The notes beneath the pieces were generated by a model. That model made no database searches. It was not told where the DNA came from and saw nothing but the letters and a program-made list of their open reading frames with translations. Shown in pieces: positions 1-11,740 of a stretch of DNA of 45,864 nucleotides. Source of the DNA: Stereocaulon alpinum (taxonomy: Eukaryota > Ascomycota > Lecanoromycetes > Lecanorales > Stereocaulaceae); the NCBI GenBank assembly GCA_018257865.1, contig JAEUBA010000145.1, positions 1-45,864 of the forward strand, read 5' to 3'. How positions within the stretch are numbered: position 1 is the stretch's first letter; every line of letters starts with the position of its first letter. The translations under genes and the position numbers were made by a program.

Positions 1-160
1 GGGGGGGGGGTGCTGTGCTGTGCTGTGCTGTGCTGTGGCTGTGATGTGGTGAGGGAGGGGGTGGGGAGGGGGTGGGGGTGGGGGAGGGAATTGGGAAGGC
101 GATGTGGGATGAGGTGGGGAGGGGGATGGGGATGGGGAAGGAAAGGGAGTGTGGATGCTG
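1..160. repeat. Low-complexity contig edge: G10, (TGCTG)5 and G-rich block
   Basis: The first ten bases are all G, followed by five copies of TGCTG at 11-35. From about 52 to 160 there is a G-rich stretch with many runs of three to five G separated by T or A, which fits the G-quadruplex pattern on this strand. No TTAGGG telomere unit is present, so this is not a telomere; an assembly break in simple sequence is more likely. Confidence 0.8.
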
Positions 161-3100
161 GTATTTATGGTGTGAGTAACCGCAGTTACTACAGCGAGCG
201 CTGGAGGCTGGTGGTAGGGTTGTTACTGATGTTAGGTAATAGCGGTGGATACCAAGGGGACTCAAATTATGCTTTGAAGATGGGGAGAGAATTTCTATGG
301 ATGTGGTATTTTGGGCGGAAGGGGGATGGTGTGCATGTTTGTCCTCTCAACACGTTACATACAATCTGTGCAATTTGACTACTGCTTACGGCTCCTCCAA
401 TTCCATAGTCCGGCCCATCTCATTGATACCAGGTGCTTCTTTCCATATGCATTGATAGGTCACTGCGCTTTTCGCTGTGTGGTTGATTAGTTTGTCGTGC
501 AGGATGACGGTGTTATGACAATGGTTATGGATGATGGGGTTTGTATATTTACGTGGACGGGTAGTGGGAAGAGGATGGTTGTGTACCCAGTGCACTCATC
601 TAGAAGAAATGCCTGATGACAAGGAAACCCTAGAGCAGGGCAACAATTACCTACGCTGCCACCAATGGTACGGTTCCCTGCACCTGTTTAAGCGCCGTGC
701 AAGTCACGGGACTCGTGAATCGATCACTTCTACAGCTTACGACCCACAAGTGCTCATTGCAACTGTCTGATTGATCTACAGCGACTTCGACCCCATTGGT
801 CGTCGTGCCCTCGAAGTAGCTGATCCCGAAGATTTCCGTATCTGGATATCAGTAGAGATGGACGACTTCCCCAATTGGAGCACCAACCATCAGGCACTTC
901 TCGGCGACGCCTGTCGACGCGTTTCTCCGTTTGGCTTTTGGGGGCTTCTATGGCTATTGAAAATGCTCTCACCGTCTGGAGACTGCTTCCGGAAGACGTG
1001 GAAGTGTGAGTTGTACAAGAGCTTTAGGGTATCTATCAGGAAACTCGAAAGCCGAGAACGAATAAGTCGAGGGAACGGGCGAGGAAGTATGCTAGAGGCA
1101 AGGATGATGGATGGAGTATGAAGGCGTAAATGAGTTTCTTGGTAGGCATGATGCTGTGGAGTGTGCAAGGCTGGCACTTGAGAAGTACTTGGAAAGCCAT
1201 CGGACGTCTTGAGGTTATGGACAGCTGACTGATGCGGCGCATGCATTGCTGTTTGATATCCTGATCCCCGCACTTCCCTCCCTTCCCTGTTCATGCATCG
1301 AAAAACCGGTAGCGAAATCGAATCCTGCTGAGCGACAGGAAGAGTGAAACGCCTTCTGTGCTGCACATGCTAGTGGTCTGAATTTTGAGGCAGCGGCACT
1401 AAACCTTGTGTTTGCTTGTTTGGATAGGGTGAATTGGATGCTGTCTGGTGATTATACATCACTGGGCAATGAGGCGGCGTGCATTCGTACACCGTTTGTA
1501 ATAGACGTTGCGGGGATCAATTCATGGAAGGGGACGAAGAGGGGACGTTTATGCGGAGGCGGAGCAGAGGGAGGCTGGGTGATTGGGTGCTTCGTACTGC
1601 ATATTGAGATATACGAAGCGATCATGCAGAAATGTTTCGTGAAGCCTGTGATGCTTTGCTTCTTTCCCACTGGCCTCGCAGCTCCTGTTCACATCTTCTC
1701 ATTGCTCGCATCTTGATGTTAAGAAGGAGATCGTCCACAAGTGTCGGTCATCAGTCTTTGGCTCATATCTGCTGCGAAGCCTCCTTGGTTGAGTGGATCT
1801 ATTCCTCAGGAACTGATCCCCTACCTCGATATTCCCCCACAACCTTTTTGCACTTTTTAAAATACCGCCTCTCTCCCGCATCATATTTTCATCCACCCAT
1901 ATGCATACCTACCGCGCCGCCTCCTAACTAGACTTCCCCAATCGACGATCCACCATCCCGCCTACACATACGCTCTCGCCCCAGTCTCCAGACCTTTCCC
2001 TCCTTGCCAATCTGTCGAGTTTATCCTGTCCATCTAAAGGCTATGTCGCTCTATCAGATGTCACTGCTTTTTCCGCTTTCGTCAGCGTTTGTGGCCTAGT
2101 AACGAAACATCCTGTTGTTGCTCGGCAGTCCCATTGTGGCATCCTCTATATGTGTGTTCGTGAAGGGGCTGCTGATTCGTGCTGTGCTTCAATATTTGTC
2201 CCGTGAATGTCTCTTCTGGGGAGTTGGGCCTATGATGCGCCACTTCAGGATGTTCCGAATGTGGGTAAGTATCCTCTAAGGTACTCTATCTTGTCTCCGC
2301 TAATGCGACCATAAGTTCATGCCCCTCGTACTCTCACCAGAGCTTATCGGTGGGGCAAAGAGAGTGCTCTCCTATTGCGATCCGACCTAGGACATCCGTC
2401 TACACAGGAAGCTGTGGTCGCTTATGGTATACAGTGGTCCAACGATATCCTTGAGCGCAGAGTTGGCCATGTCGACGGTCTCTTGAGTTAGATGATTGTG
2501 TATATGAAAGAGCTCTGAGCGCATATTTCCCAGTGCTGGCAGGCTATGGCGCTGGACGCCTAGATATATCAAACATCACCTAGTGCAGTAGCTACTCTTC
2601 TGACCATCTCATGGAGCCAAAACGCTGCGAGCTCGATATGTCTTTGGGTGGAGTAGAATCTCTGTCTCGAACGGTCGCTTCCACCGCTTTTGACGTGGCG
2701 CATCCGTCTGTGTGACAGATATTGAGCCTAGAACCTCTCGTTGTGGCATGTAGATGACAAATGTAAAGGTAGCTTTATCCATCACGTTTGTTATACCTGT
2801 TGCCCTTGATATTTACTGTTAATCAAATACCAGCTTTATAGAGTGTGAATCAGATAGGTAGACATATGGCTTTGGAAACGCGAGATAGCACATCGCTGAA
2901 GCTGTCGAGTAGTAACTATCTGTTTAAGCCTACACATATGAGCGTTAGGTATTGGGGAGATCTTAGCTGGCGGGCCGACCGATGGCAGGTTTGCTAGTGG
3001 CGTCTCCGAGACTCCGACCTGATGTCAAGACTCAAGAGATTCTAGCGTTAGGGCAACAGGGGCAACAGGGGCAAACCTCGGCCTCATAGAAAATTCATTC

Positions 3101-3291
3101 CGAAACTTGGCTGGTATAGATGACAACGTCACCAATTTCTTCGTAAGACCCTCTTTCTGTGGTACAGCTGTCTTTCTCTTTTGTAAATACTTTCGCGTGG
3201 CATGCTTGATGTACATTAGCCCCAAAAATCATTCTGAATAGACACAGTGCCATCTCCCAGATCTCTCGTTTTAGCTCGCGTGCTCTTCAAC
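161..3291. other. Gene-poor region, no supported gene
   Basis: About 3 kb with only short open frames in all six frames and no protein I recognise. A pyrimidine-rich stretch at about 1850-2030 looks like a fungal promoter or leader. After it, an ATG at 2207 opens a 58-nt exon with a good donor (GTAAGT at 2265) and an acceptor CACCAG ending at 2340; splicing gives only 35 codons before TAG at 2388-2390, so I do not call it a gene. At about 3050-3075 there is a short GGGCAACAG-type tandem repeat. Confidence 0.5.
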
Positions 3292-4811
3292 ATGCATACT
3301 GACACACCGTTCTTTTCTCGGCTCAGCCCGATTCCTTCTTTCCCACCATACTCAGGTCCCTACAGCGTGGGCACACAAGATGTCGAGATACCTGTATCAG
3401 AGCTCTCCAGCCCAGTATCGGCTCCAGACCCCCAAGTGTCGACAATCAGCTTCCGCCTCTTCTACCCGTGCGAGTCGGACAAGAGGGCCAAATCGGTATA
3501 CTGGCTTCCTGAACCGCAGGGAGAATATTTGAGGGCGTATTACCGCTTTATGCAGGCTAGTCCGTGGCTTGCTTCGCTGTTGAGGTAATACAACTTTTGC
3601 CAACCCATTTGACTATGGTCACGTGCTGACCCTACTGCAGCTACATCCCATTTTTCAGACTCATACACTACACTACGATACCCGCTGTTCGAAATGCAAA
3701 ACCTATACAACCGCCTTCTAAGAATGAAGGACGATGGCCGGTCATGGTCTTTTCGCATGGGCTTGGAGGAACGAGAAACTCGTACAGTCATATCTGTGGC
3801 TCGTTGGCAAGTCATGGATTGGTAGTACTGGCACCCGAGCATAAGGATGGAAGTGCGCCTATAGCCTTCATCAGAGACGCTGCAGATGGCAACCGAACAC
3901 CGGTGCACTACACTTCATTACCACATGACCCGAATCCCGAAGTGGAAGACGGTAGAGATCTACAGTTGAAGATCAGGTGCTGGGAGTTGGGATTGGTGCA
4001 CGATGCTTTACTGAAATTGGACAAAGGAGCAACCCTCACGAACGTTCAGGCCTCCCGGTCAGCGCAGGACCGCCTCACAGGCTTCCAGTATCTGCTTGAT
4101 GTGCACAGACCGGGCAAGATCTCCTGGGCCGGTCATTCCTTCGGTGCCTCGACCATCGTACAATTCGTCAAGTCTGTCTTCTACGGAACTTCTCCCCTCT
4201 ACACCGTACCACAATCCTCTGCTCTCTCGGAGCAGATCACGCCTTCTTCTCCTACCGCGTTCCTTGATCTTTGGACCCTTCCACTTCTTTTCAAATCAAC
4301 TTCCTCTCTGTGGGCTAAGCCCTTGCCCGCTTACTCTACCACTAAGAATTCCTCTCCGACAACGACACCCTCACCGCCTCTAGCGATAACCTCCGAGAGC
4401 TTCTTTAAGTGGTCCTCCAACCTACGCAACACAGTTCGTGCTGTGTCTCCTCCCGTAAACCATATCTCAGATATCAAACCACACCTCTTCTATCCTATTG
4501 CTTCGGCACACCTGTCGCAATCAGACTTCGGTCTCCTGTTTCCTTGGATAACGAAGAAGGCTTTGAAAGCCGAGGAACCAGAGAGGACTTTAAGACTGAA
4601 TGCGCGCGCTATACTAGAATCACTAAGACAGAGCGGTATTAGCGTTGCCAATACAAGCAGGTTAGACATGGAGATCAAGGAAGACCATGATAGCGTGAAA
4701 GTGACGGATTCCCAAGATGGCATAGGGCTTACGCTGGGTCAGGATCAGACGATTCTTGATACCTCTAGTGGATCCGTGAGGGGCTGGATTGCCATTGACC
4801 CTCATGCTTGA
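3292..4811 (+). CDS. Platelet-activating factor acetylhydrolase-like serine esterase
   Basis: Predicted CDS join(3292..3584,3641..4811), 487 residues. The first in-frame ATG (3292, context CAAC-ATG) is the start; the 56-bp intron has GTAATA and CTGCAG ends, and the phase works. The protein fits the PAF-acetylhydrolase II family of alpha/beta hydrolases, which cleave short acyl groups from the sn-2 position of phospholipids. Visible features are the HGLGG oxyanion-type segment after a beta strand (VMVFSHGLGGTR), the nucleophile elbow GHSFG with Ser264, and a late HLSQSDFGLLFP segment whose His388 is the likely catalytic histidine. There is no clear signal peptide, so it is probably intracellular. 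A Ser/Thr/Pro-rich insert follows the nucleophile region. It lies alone between two gene-poor stretches. Confidence 0.85.
3585..3640 (+). other. Spliceosomal intron of the PAF-AH gene (56 bp)
   Basis: GTAATA donor and CTGCAG acceptor, with a CTGAC branch-like sequence at 3626-3630. Removing it joins phase 2 to phase 2 and restores one frame across the gene. Confidence 0.85.
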
Positions 4812-7800
4812 GACAACCGTGACATCGATAGAGACTCTTGTCGACTCGATCCCGGCAGCGCGATGGCTTATCGCCAGTACTGCGGATCTTGAGGTTGTAT
4901 GGTCAAAGCTCGAATGGCATAAACACGTATGCCAAAGCTAGTGCAATGTCATCAAACAGAAAACCGCAATGATCAGCACTTTCCTGCGATGTTACCCTGA
5001 TCAAGTCTTGTTACCAATGTCAGAATATGACCCAGCGAGCTCATGGGATCTTTGGCAGGAGCGGGTGAATCAGACGACTTGACCGCCTTTTTGCCGGAGG
5101 GAGATGCCCAATTGGTCTTCGTTTGATGCTTAGAACCCTTGCTCCGCACCGTGCATCGATTGTGGTTTAGACTTCAAAAAGACACCATAATTAGCATCCC
5201 TACTGGGTAAGCGGGACGATCCACTGAGATTCAAGAATAGAGACGGCATGCATCTATGAAGTTTGGAAAGTGTCAATGCCGAGATGGGTAGGTATTGGAC
5301 CGAGTGTTTGGGCAGGGAATCTGCAATCGGCTCTATACTTGATATTGCCTGCTACGTTTCGTTCCTGAAAATAATCGATACTCGTAATAAGAGGATCGGG
5401 CCAAAATCGCATATGTCGTAACAGATGAACAAGAACTGAGCTGGTGCTTTTCCATTCATCCTAGCTGGCAAGTACGTATAGACAGGATTGATGTTTGGAA
5501 GCCAGTGCCAAAGGGTGGTCGGGGAATTTGTTGGCGCGCCTATCTTGTATGAGTTTCAGAGCGTCGATCAAACCAGCACACCTTAGTTTTCTCCCTCTTG
5601 CATGACGGCGGGATCGCTCGTGCCGCTGCGTATATGTGTAGGCCTAGGCTTCTCGGAGAATCGATCAGGAAAACGAAGCAACGCCCTTGACCCTGATTTA
5701 CATTCCAGCTCTTGCTAGTGATAAACTGCGGGCCCACATCGAGGTCTAACGACAACCTTGACAGGGTGTCCTTTCAGGGGGCTTGATCCTGCAAGCTTAA
5801 TCTCGCGAATGCCCTTGCGCTCCTATCAGTCCATGTACCCACAGCTTAATCCCATGTGCGTCAAGCATCCAAAGCTTGACGACGTGCAAGGTGTCATGAA
5901 GCGTCTACCCTTCCTGACCGGAAGATTGTCTGACTAAGCGTCAAACGGCCCCAGAGTCCACGAATGGTGGCATCATGGATTTTACGAAGGGTCTCCGCTA
6001 GCGCTATTATGAGGAATCTTTGTCAGTAAACAGTCTCTGCGGCTACAAGCCTGTAGAGCATGGCTGGATCGCAAGTGAGCGGTCCCTTGTGGGATAGATC
6101 GAGATTTGGAATCAGAACGCATGTCCTTTGGGACTATGCTCCCCTCAGAGCACATGCTTTACGAGGACTGATCGTACGTTGAAGCAGATCATTGACCCGC
6201 GATAAACCTCCTGGGGGGCGCATCGGGAGGGTGTAGAGCAGGAGCTCGATTAAGCCGTGTGTTGCAGTAAATGTTCAGAGGATACGAGGAGTCCAGCTCT
6301 TAGGATTCTACGCCTCTTTGTAGATTTACCCATGACCCGCAACAGGTTACCGAGCCTCAAGTGCCACCTCGACGAGCAAAGGAATCTGATGACATTTTTC
6401 ATGTGTTCTCTGGAAGCGAACCTGAAGCAGGCTTGAGGCATGTTTCAAATGATCCTCGCTTCGCAAACCTAGGCCAAGAATAGCAAAGCGCCCATTAGCG
6501 CCAGGACTGGGATCGCAAACCTAACCTTAAACCAATCACTTGCGTCAACGGAAAGGGCCTTCCTTTTTGTGTGCCGCTCACCATTTGAAGCCACAGGACT
6601 TTCGGACATCGATAGACCATGTCTTGCAAGCCTCTAGGACTTTCTTCCCGAGTGGGCGATAACGTAATTTCCACAGGACAAAGCACAACGGATCTTGCCA
6701 TATGCAAGGCACTTTAAGCAGATGAGACTCCGTACTTGGAGGGAGTGTTCGGGCCTTGCATGCAAAGTAGTGAATCATGTACATTCGTCCGCTTCAATCT
6801 GTTGGCGAAAGGCAAGGGAACAGTGATTCGTATAAAGGCAGTCATCTTTGCGCATTTGATAACATTGGGGGTTCTGGCATTGACTGTGCCTTAGGTCAGC
6901 ATGAACATGCTCATCTCCGCACGTCCATCCTACTTGGTTTCGGGGCGGCTCTGGAGAGGCTCGCACAAGATGTTAATTTATTTCGATCCTGCCACCAGAC
7001 CATCGGGGGCTCCTGGAGGCATCATATGATGGTTAATGGAAGCGGTAGTAAGAGTAGCACGGGTGGATGGAGTCTGTATTTAGCCTATTCGATTGATACC
7101 AAAATTGGAAATGTCGAGATCGGCCTCCCGTACTGGTACTACGGCGGAGTATGACGCTGGAATAGGCCCGACAAGGTTCAATGGGCCAAGTTTTCAGAGG
7201 CAAGCGCCGCGGGCAGGGGTGTAGGCAGCCTATCAGTAGTCAGCATCAGCCCGTTCTGCCATGTTGCCCCCAAGTCCCCGAAATCCAAAACCCTCCAACC
7301 GCTTCCTCAAACTCCCCCTCAGAATTCTAAAACACCAGCTTCCCCCCCCCTTACCGCCTCCCTGAACCGTTTACTCCGTGCATCACAGATACCTTGGAAC
7401 AACAATCCCACCACCTAGCTCCTACTCCCTTCATCTACGTCTCACTTCCCGTCGCTACAAACTCTCAGACAAAATAGCCAAGGTGCCGAGCAGGTCTTGA
7501 AACGACTGACCTGGGCTTTTCGCTTTCTCTTTTCGTTTCTTCACAGAAGTCTCGCCATCTGGTGCGAGGTTTGAAGAAGTCGATCCCTTGTTTGACAGGC
7601 CGGCCCTGCACTCTTGCGTTTGTATCCGCATCTTTCGCGTCATTCTCCACAACTCTGTCCTCGAGGCTGGCCTCTATACACCGCTCAGGTCCATACATTC
7701 ACTCAGACTTATCGCTGCTCCCAATTAGACAGTCCGCAGCTTCTGTCTCACGTATCTCCCGCTGGTCGATCCCAACAACACTCCAAGCACAGCCCATCTA

Positions 7801-7881
7801 TCCCGCCTCTACAACCGAATCCTCCTGCCAGAGGGAGCCTACAGCTTCCTCCTGCCTGCTGCCGGATCCCACCTCGCTGCG
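4812..7881. other. Long non-coding interval upstream of ste12
   Basis: About 3 kb with only short, unrecognised open frames. Stretches after 7270 are C/T-rich and probably hold the ste12 promoter and 5' leader. One TGAAACG, close to the Ste12 pheromone-response element TGAAACA, lies near 7498, but a single degenerate match is not evidence of autoregulation. I see no transposon ORF or long repeat. Confidence 0.5.
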
Positions 7882-10311
7882 ATGGCCATGTATTCGCAGA
7901 ACAACGCATCGGCAATGGCGCCACCGCAGAAGCCGGAGACCTTCATGCTCTCGGATTCAGCACAACAAAACCTCCCACAAGATGCGCAGGTCGCACTGCA
8001 GCAAGTCGATAATCGTAAGTCATTCTTTACGCCATCTCTCTTACTCACGCAAGTGCTTCGTCTTTGCGCTCTGCTTTGCAAGATGTACTACTGGTGGTTG
8101 GTGACACAAGCTGAACCAATTGACAGTCAAATACTTCCTCATCTCCGCACCTGTCGACTGGACTCCCGAACAATACATTCGAAGATTCTTACTACCCACG
8201 GGGGAGTACGTCTCTTGCGTCTTATGGTGAGCAGGCCTGTCGATCTAGCGCGTCGCACAATTAGCAATTCGTCGATGTTGATGACTCGTAGGAACAACCT
8301 CTTCCATATCTCCGGCACAGACATCGTGCGATGTCTATCCTTCCGCTTCCAAGCCTTTGGGCGGCCGGTGAAGAACTCAAAGAAGTTCGAAGAAGGCATC
8401 TTCTCGGATCTGCGCAACCTCAAGTCTGGCACCGACGCGTCCCTTGAGGAGCCTAAGAGCCCTTTCCTCGACTTCATGTATAAAAACAACTGCATCCGAA
8501 CGCAAAAGAAGCAGAAGGTGTTCTATTGGTACAGCGTACCACATGATCGGCTGTTCCTGGATGCGCTGGAGAGGGACCTAAAGAGGGAAAAGATGAATCA
8601 GGAAGCTACAACAATGGCAGTCTCCGAGCCCGCTTTGTCCTTTGAGTTCGATTCGTCACAGTCTCTCTTCGAGCAACTCACGAAAGCACAACAAGCGAAC
8701 ACTTCGTCCTTCTCTGCCAATGCCTCCTCTGCATACTCACAGTCGACCTCTCCGGTCTTGCGAGCTACAGACTCTATGCCACCACCACAGCTCGTACCAC
8801 AGTCAATGCCTACTGTCTCAGAGGAAATGACGCAATCAATGGGAGCTTACTCACAGGTCTCCATGCCTCCCACAGCAGCGACGAACTTCGTTAAACGAGA
8901 GCAAGACTACGGGCAGTTGCAATATGACCGGAACGGCATTCCACTAACACGGGTGCATCAACGCCATACTTCTATGCCTACGTATATGGAGTATTCACCA
9001 GCACCCTCATTTGTTTCATCGCAATACGAGGATTACAGCAATCGAGGTCTCTCCTTCGAACCGATCACTCCTCCACAGCAAGCACAAGGTCTGAGTGCCG
9101 AGCCGGCATACATTGCCAATGAGGATACGGGTCTCTACACTGCTATTCCAGAAATGAATACCTCCCAGGCATTCAACACGATGATGCAATTGCCGACCTC
9201 AAACTTGTCGGGAGGTCAATACTCTACAGCTCAGAGATACCCGTCGAACAATGTCTACTCGGTCATCGAAGGCTCGCCTACATACAAGCAGCGAAGACGA
9301 CGGTCTTCAATCCCGCCCGGCACGAATGGTGTCGTTGGAACAACTACACCCAATAGCATGCCACACGCACCCCATCGGCAAAGCGATCTTCGTCGATCTG
9401 TGTCTGCCTCTGTTGGCCCAGACGGTGAAGATCCAGTGTCGCAACGTAACTCTCCACCTGCTCTGCCTAACGGTTATGCCACCATGGTCGCGCAACAAAA
9501 AGAGATGCTTGAGCAGATGTCACGACACGGCACACCACTCCAGACATTGGAAGGCAGCCCGGCACCACACGCCAACATGGGCATAATGCAATCCCAGGAG
9601 TACTCTGGCTATCAGAACGATAACATTCCCACGCAGACCCTCGACACTAGCCCCGTCTCTGCACATGGAAGCCGACCTGGTCCAATCCGAAGAGCTCGGA
9701 GCGCCACAATGATGGAGTTGGGTCCTTATCCACACAAATCACACTCCTGCCCGATCCCAACATGCGGGCGCCTCTTCAAGAGGCTAGAACATCTGAAACG
9801 GTATGCTTGGCCCGTCCTGTTGCCCCAATTGTGCTATTTCGAGTGTTTCATAACCTCCAATTTCCGCAACCGCTGACTGTTCCCGGCGGTTAGGCACGTA
9901 CGGACCCATACCCAAGAGCGGCCATACGTCTGTCCGCACTGCAGCAAAGCATTCTCGCGATCGGACAACCTTGCTCAGTAAGTGCATGCAACGCCACCAA
10001 CCTCAAGGTTACGTACTTACTCCTATATTAGGCATCGTCGCACACATGAGGCGCGTCCCGACGGCGAGGGAGGCAGCTTCAGCGAGGAGGAAATTGACGA
10101 AGCTGACGAGAATGAATTTGGTACACTCGAGGACGAGATGTCGCCGCCGCCATCAGATCAGAGCTACATGACGAACGGCATAACGAACAGCGCAATGACG
10201 AACATGACGGTTGCCTCCATGCACATGCCAGCTGCAGGGATGGGCGCCAGCCACGGAATGGCCCCTCCAACTATGATGACGAATCAACATCTTCTCCAGC
10301 AACAGATGTAA
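7882..10311 (+). CDS. ste12: Ste12-family transcription factor (homeodomain-like plus C2H2 fingers)
   Basis: Predicted CDS join(7882..8014,8127..8226,8292..9800,9894..9977,10032..10311), 701 residues; all four introns have GT..AG ends and compatible phases. The STE-type DNA-binding domain occupies about residues 44-190 (LKYFLISAPVDWTPEQYI, then SFRFQAFGRPVKNSKKFEEG and VFYWYSVPHDRLF). A long Ser/Gln/Pro-rich middle contains many S/TP sites. Two C2H2 fingers follow: C564/C569/H582/H586 and C594/C597/H610/H614. This layout is specific to filamentous-fungal Ste12 (SteA/Mst12) and absent from yeast Ste12. The family acts in the nucleus downstream of the Fus3/Kss1-type MAP kinase and controls mating, invasive growth and, in pathogens, penetration. 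The gene is convergent with INO80. Exon 4 carries most of the second finger. Confidence 0.95.
8015..8126 (+). other. ste12 intron 1 (112 bp)
   Basis: GTAAGT donor, TTGACAG acceptor. It interrupts the start of the STE DNA-binding domain; the reading frame stays open through it, so a translation without splicing would corrupt the domain rather than stop. Confidence 0.85.
8227..8291 (+). other. ste12 intron 2 (65 bp)
   Basis: GTGAGC donor and CGTAG acceptor; it splits a Trp codon in the CVLWNNLFH segment. Phase matches on both sides. Confidence 0.85.
9801..9893 (+). other. ste12 intron 3 (93 bp), inside zinc finger 1
   Basis: GTATGC donor and GGTTAG acceptor. It splits the Arg codon immediately before the first zinc-binding His of finger 1. 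Without splicing the frame ends at TGA 9874-9876, before either finger is complete. Confidence 0.85.
9978..10031 (+). other. ste12 intron 4 (54 bp), inside zinc finger 2
   Basis: GTAAGT donor and TATTAG acceptor. It splits the Gln codon before the first zinc-binding His of finger 2, in the same phase and at the equivalent finger position as intron 3. Confidence 0.85.
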
Positions 10312-11740
10312 CCTTTCCACCATCTCCTTGCTTCACCTACACCTTCGATTTTGCTATGCTGCACCCTTTAATGACCTAGACCACCATCATTGCTTCGACC
10401 TTCACACCATATTTTACGCAAGAGCGACCCAACCTACCACACCGACTAACACATTGACCACGACCGCTACGACTCTCCTTGGTCCGGCAACTTCCGATAT
10501 ACCTTCTTCCTCTTTTCCATTTCCCTACGATCTCAGCGACAAATGTCGGCTTTCGCCCATTAAGCGATTGAGCAAATCAAAGATCACAGCAACCATTTCC
10601 CTGTCTTTCACTCTTGTATTTACGTCTTTCATGCCCGGCGATGCAGCCTGGAGTTGATTTGGCTAGAGAGTGTCCGGAGTACCGGGGGGCAGTCATCTCA
10701 AGAGCGAAAGCAGGATAGATACGCTTTCGCTGCCGGAAGGGTTTTACATATAGGCTTGGCTAGTGAGATGTTGGGCCTTGGGAAAGATGGGTTATACCAA
10801 TGTGTTGTTTATAGACAGTTGAAAATGCAAAAGTAGATTATACAAATCAAGTCTCTATCAGTGTCGTGACTTGTGAATTAAGGTAATCACTGACCGTTTC
10901 TCTTTGATTTGGCAAGTCAGACACTTTCTCCATAGTCTTGATATGTATGTATCCCTTTGTTATATCACGTCCAGACAGCACCTACGTCCCCACCCGCTCC
11001 CACTCATAACCTTCCCTCAACTTAATACATACCACCTCCCGCATGTTCCTTTCAGTAGGTCACTACTTATCCCCACCGAATACGCCCCGTTCCCCTTCTG
11101 CCTCCTCCCCCATCCACTCAACAGAACACAAGTCCTAGCATCCCATTCCCCCCTCATCCTCCTTCCACACACCACACCCGATCCGCCCAACGAGTAGAAA
11201 CCCTCCCATCCCACATGCAGATGCAGATGGGGAAGGGCATGACGTAATAAATGGACATCATCAATGATCTCTGCAGTCCAAAACGCGAACCACAATAACT
11301 AACAGCATGGCAAGCCGCCCTACTCTTAGGCCCCATGCGCCATCAACTAAAACGAGCATGGTAAAATTATCTCTATCTATCGTATGCCTAAAACCTACTC
11401 CCGATCGATTCCAATCCACGCATGCACCCTATTCCCTTTTTTCATTCAGAAAAGAGAAATAGATGCTCAGATAACCCTCCCTAGCTATGATACAACAAGA
11501 AAAGAAGAAAAAATAATAAAGGTAATGCAGCCGGCCTCCGATATCATAGTACGCCGTGCTATTCGTGTATGCCTCTTTTTTCCTGGTATCTTTGCATCCG
11601 CGTCGGCGTATACCTGGGTTTTCTCCTCACGTGTCTTCCTGGGGTATTCTCGTACATGCTGTGCATGCTTTTCATCTCTGCTCTCGAGATGTCTTCTATA
11701 CATGCTGTGTATGTTCCTTTCCTTTTTCCCGTACATGCCA
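10312..11740. other. Convergent intergenic region between ste12 and INO80
   Basis: About 1.4 kb between two stop codons facing each other, so it holds both 3' untranslated regions and terminators. The sequence is C/T-rich between 11000 and 11210. No gene is supported; open frames here are short and unrecognised. Confidence 0.6.

Noticed and set aside
386..1366. Several overlapping open frames of 70-158 codons
   Set aside because: They overlap on both strands, none shows a domain, and no splicing joins them into a longer product.
6777..7154. 125-codon open frame upstream of ste12
   Set aside because: No recognisable family, no splice partners and no flanking coding signal; probably chance in a promoter-proximal stretch.
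9982..10311. Separate 109-codon gene at the 3' end of ste12
   Set aside because: It is the last ste12 exon read through intron 4; the frame from 10032 continues the second zinc finger (HRRTHE).
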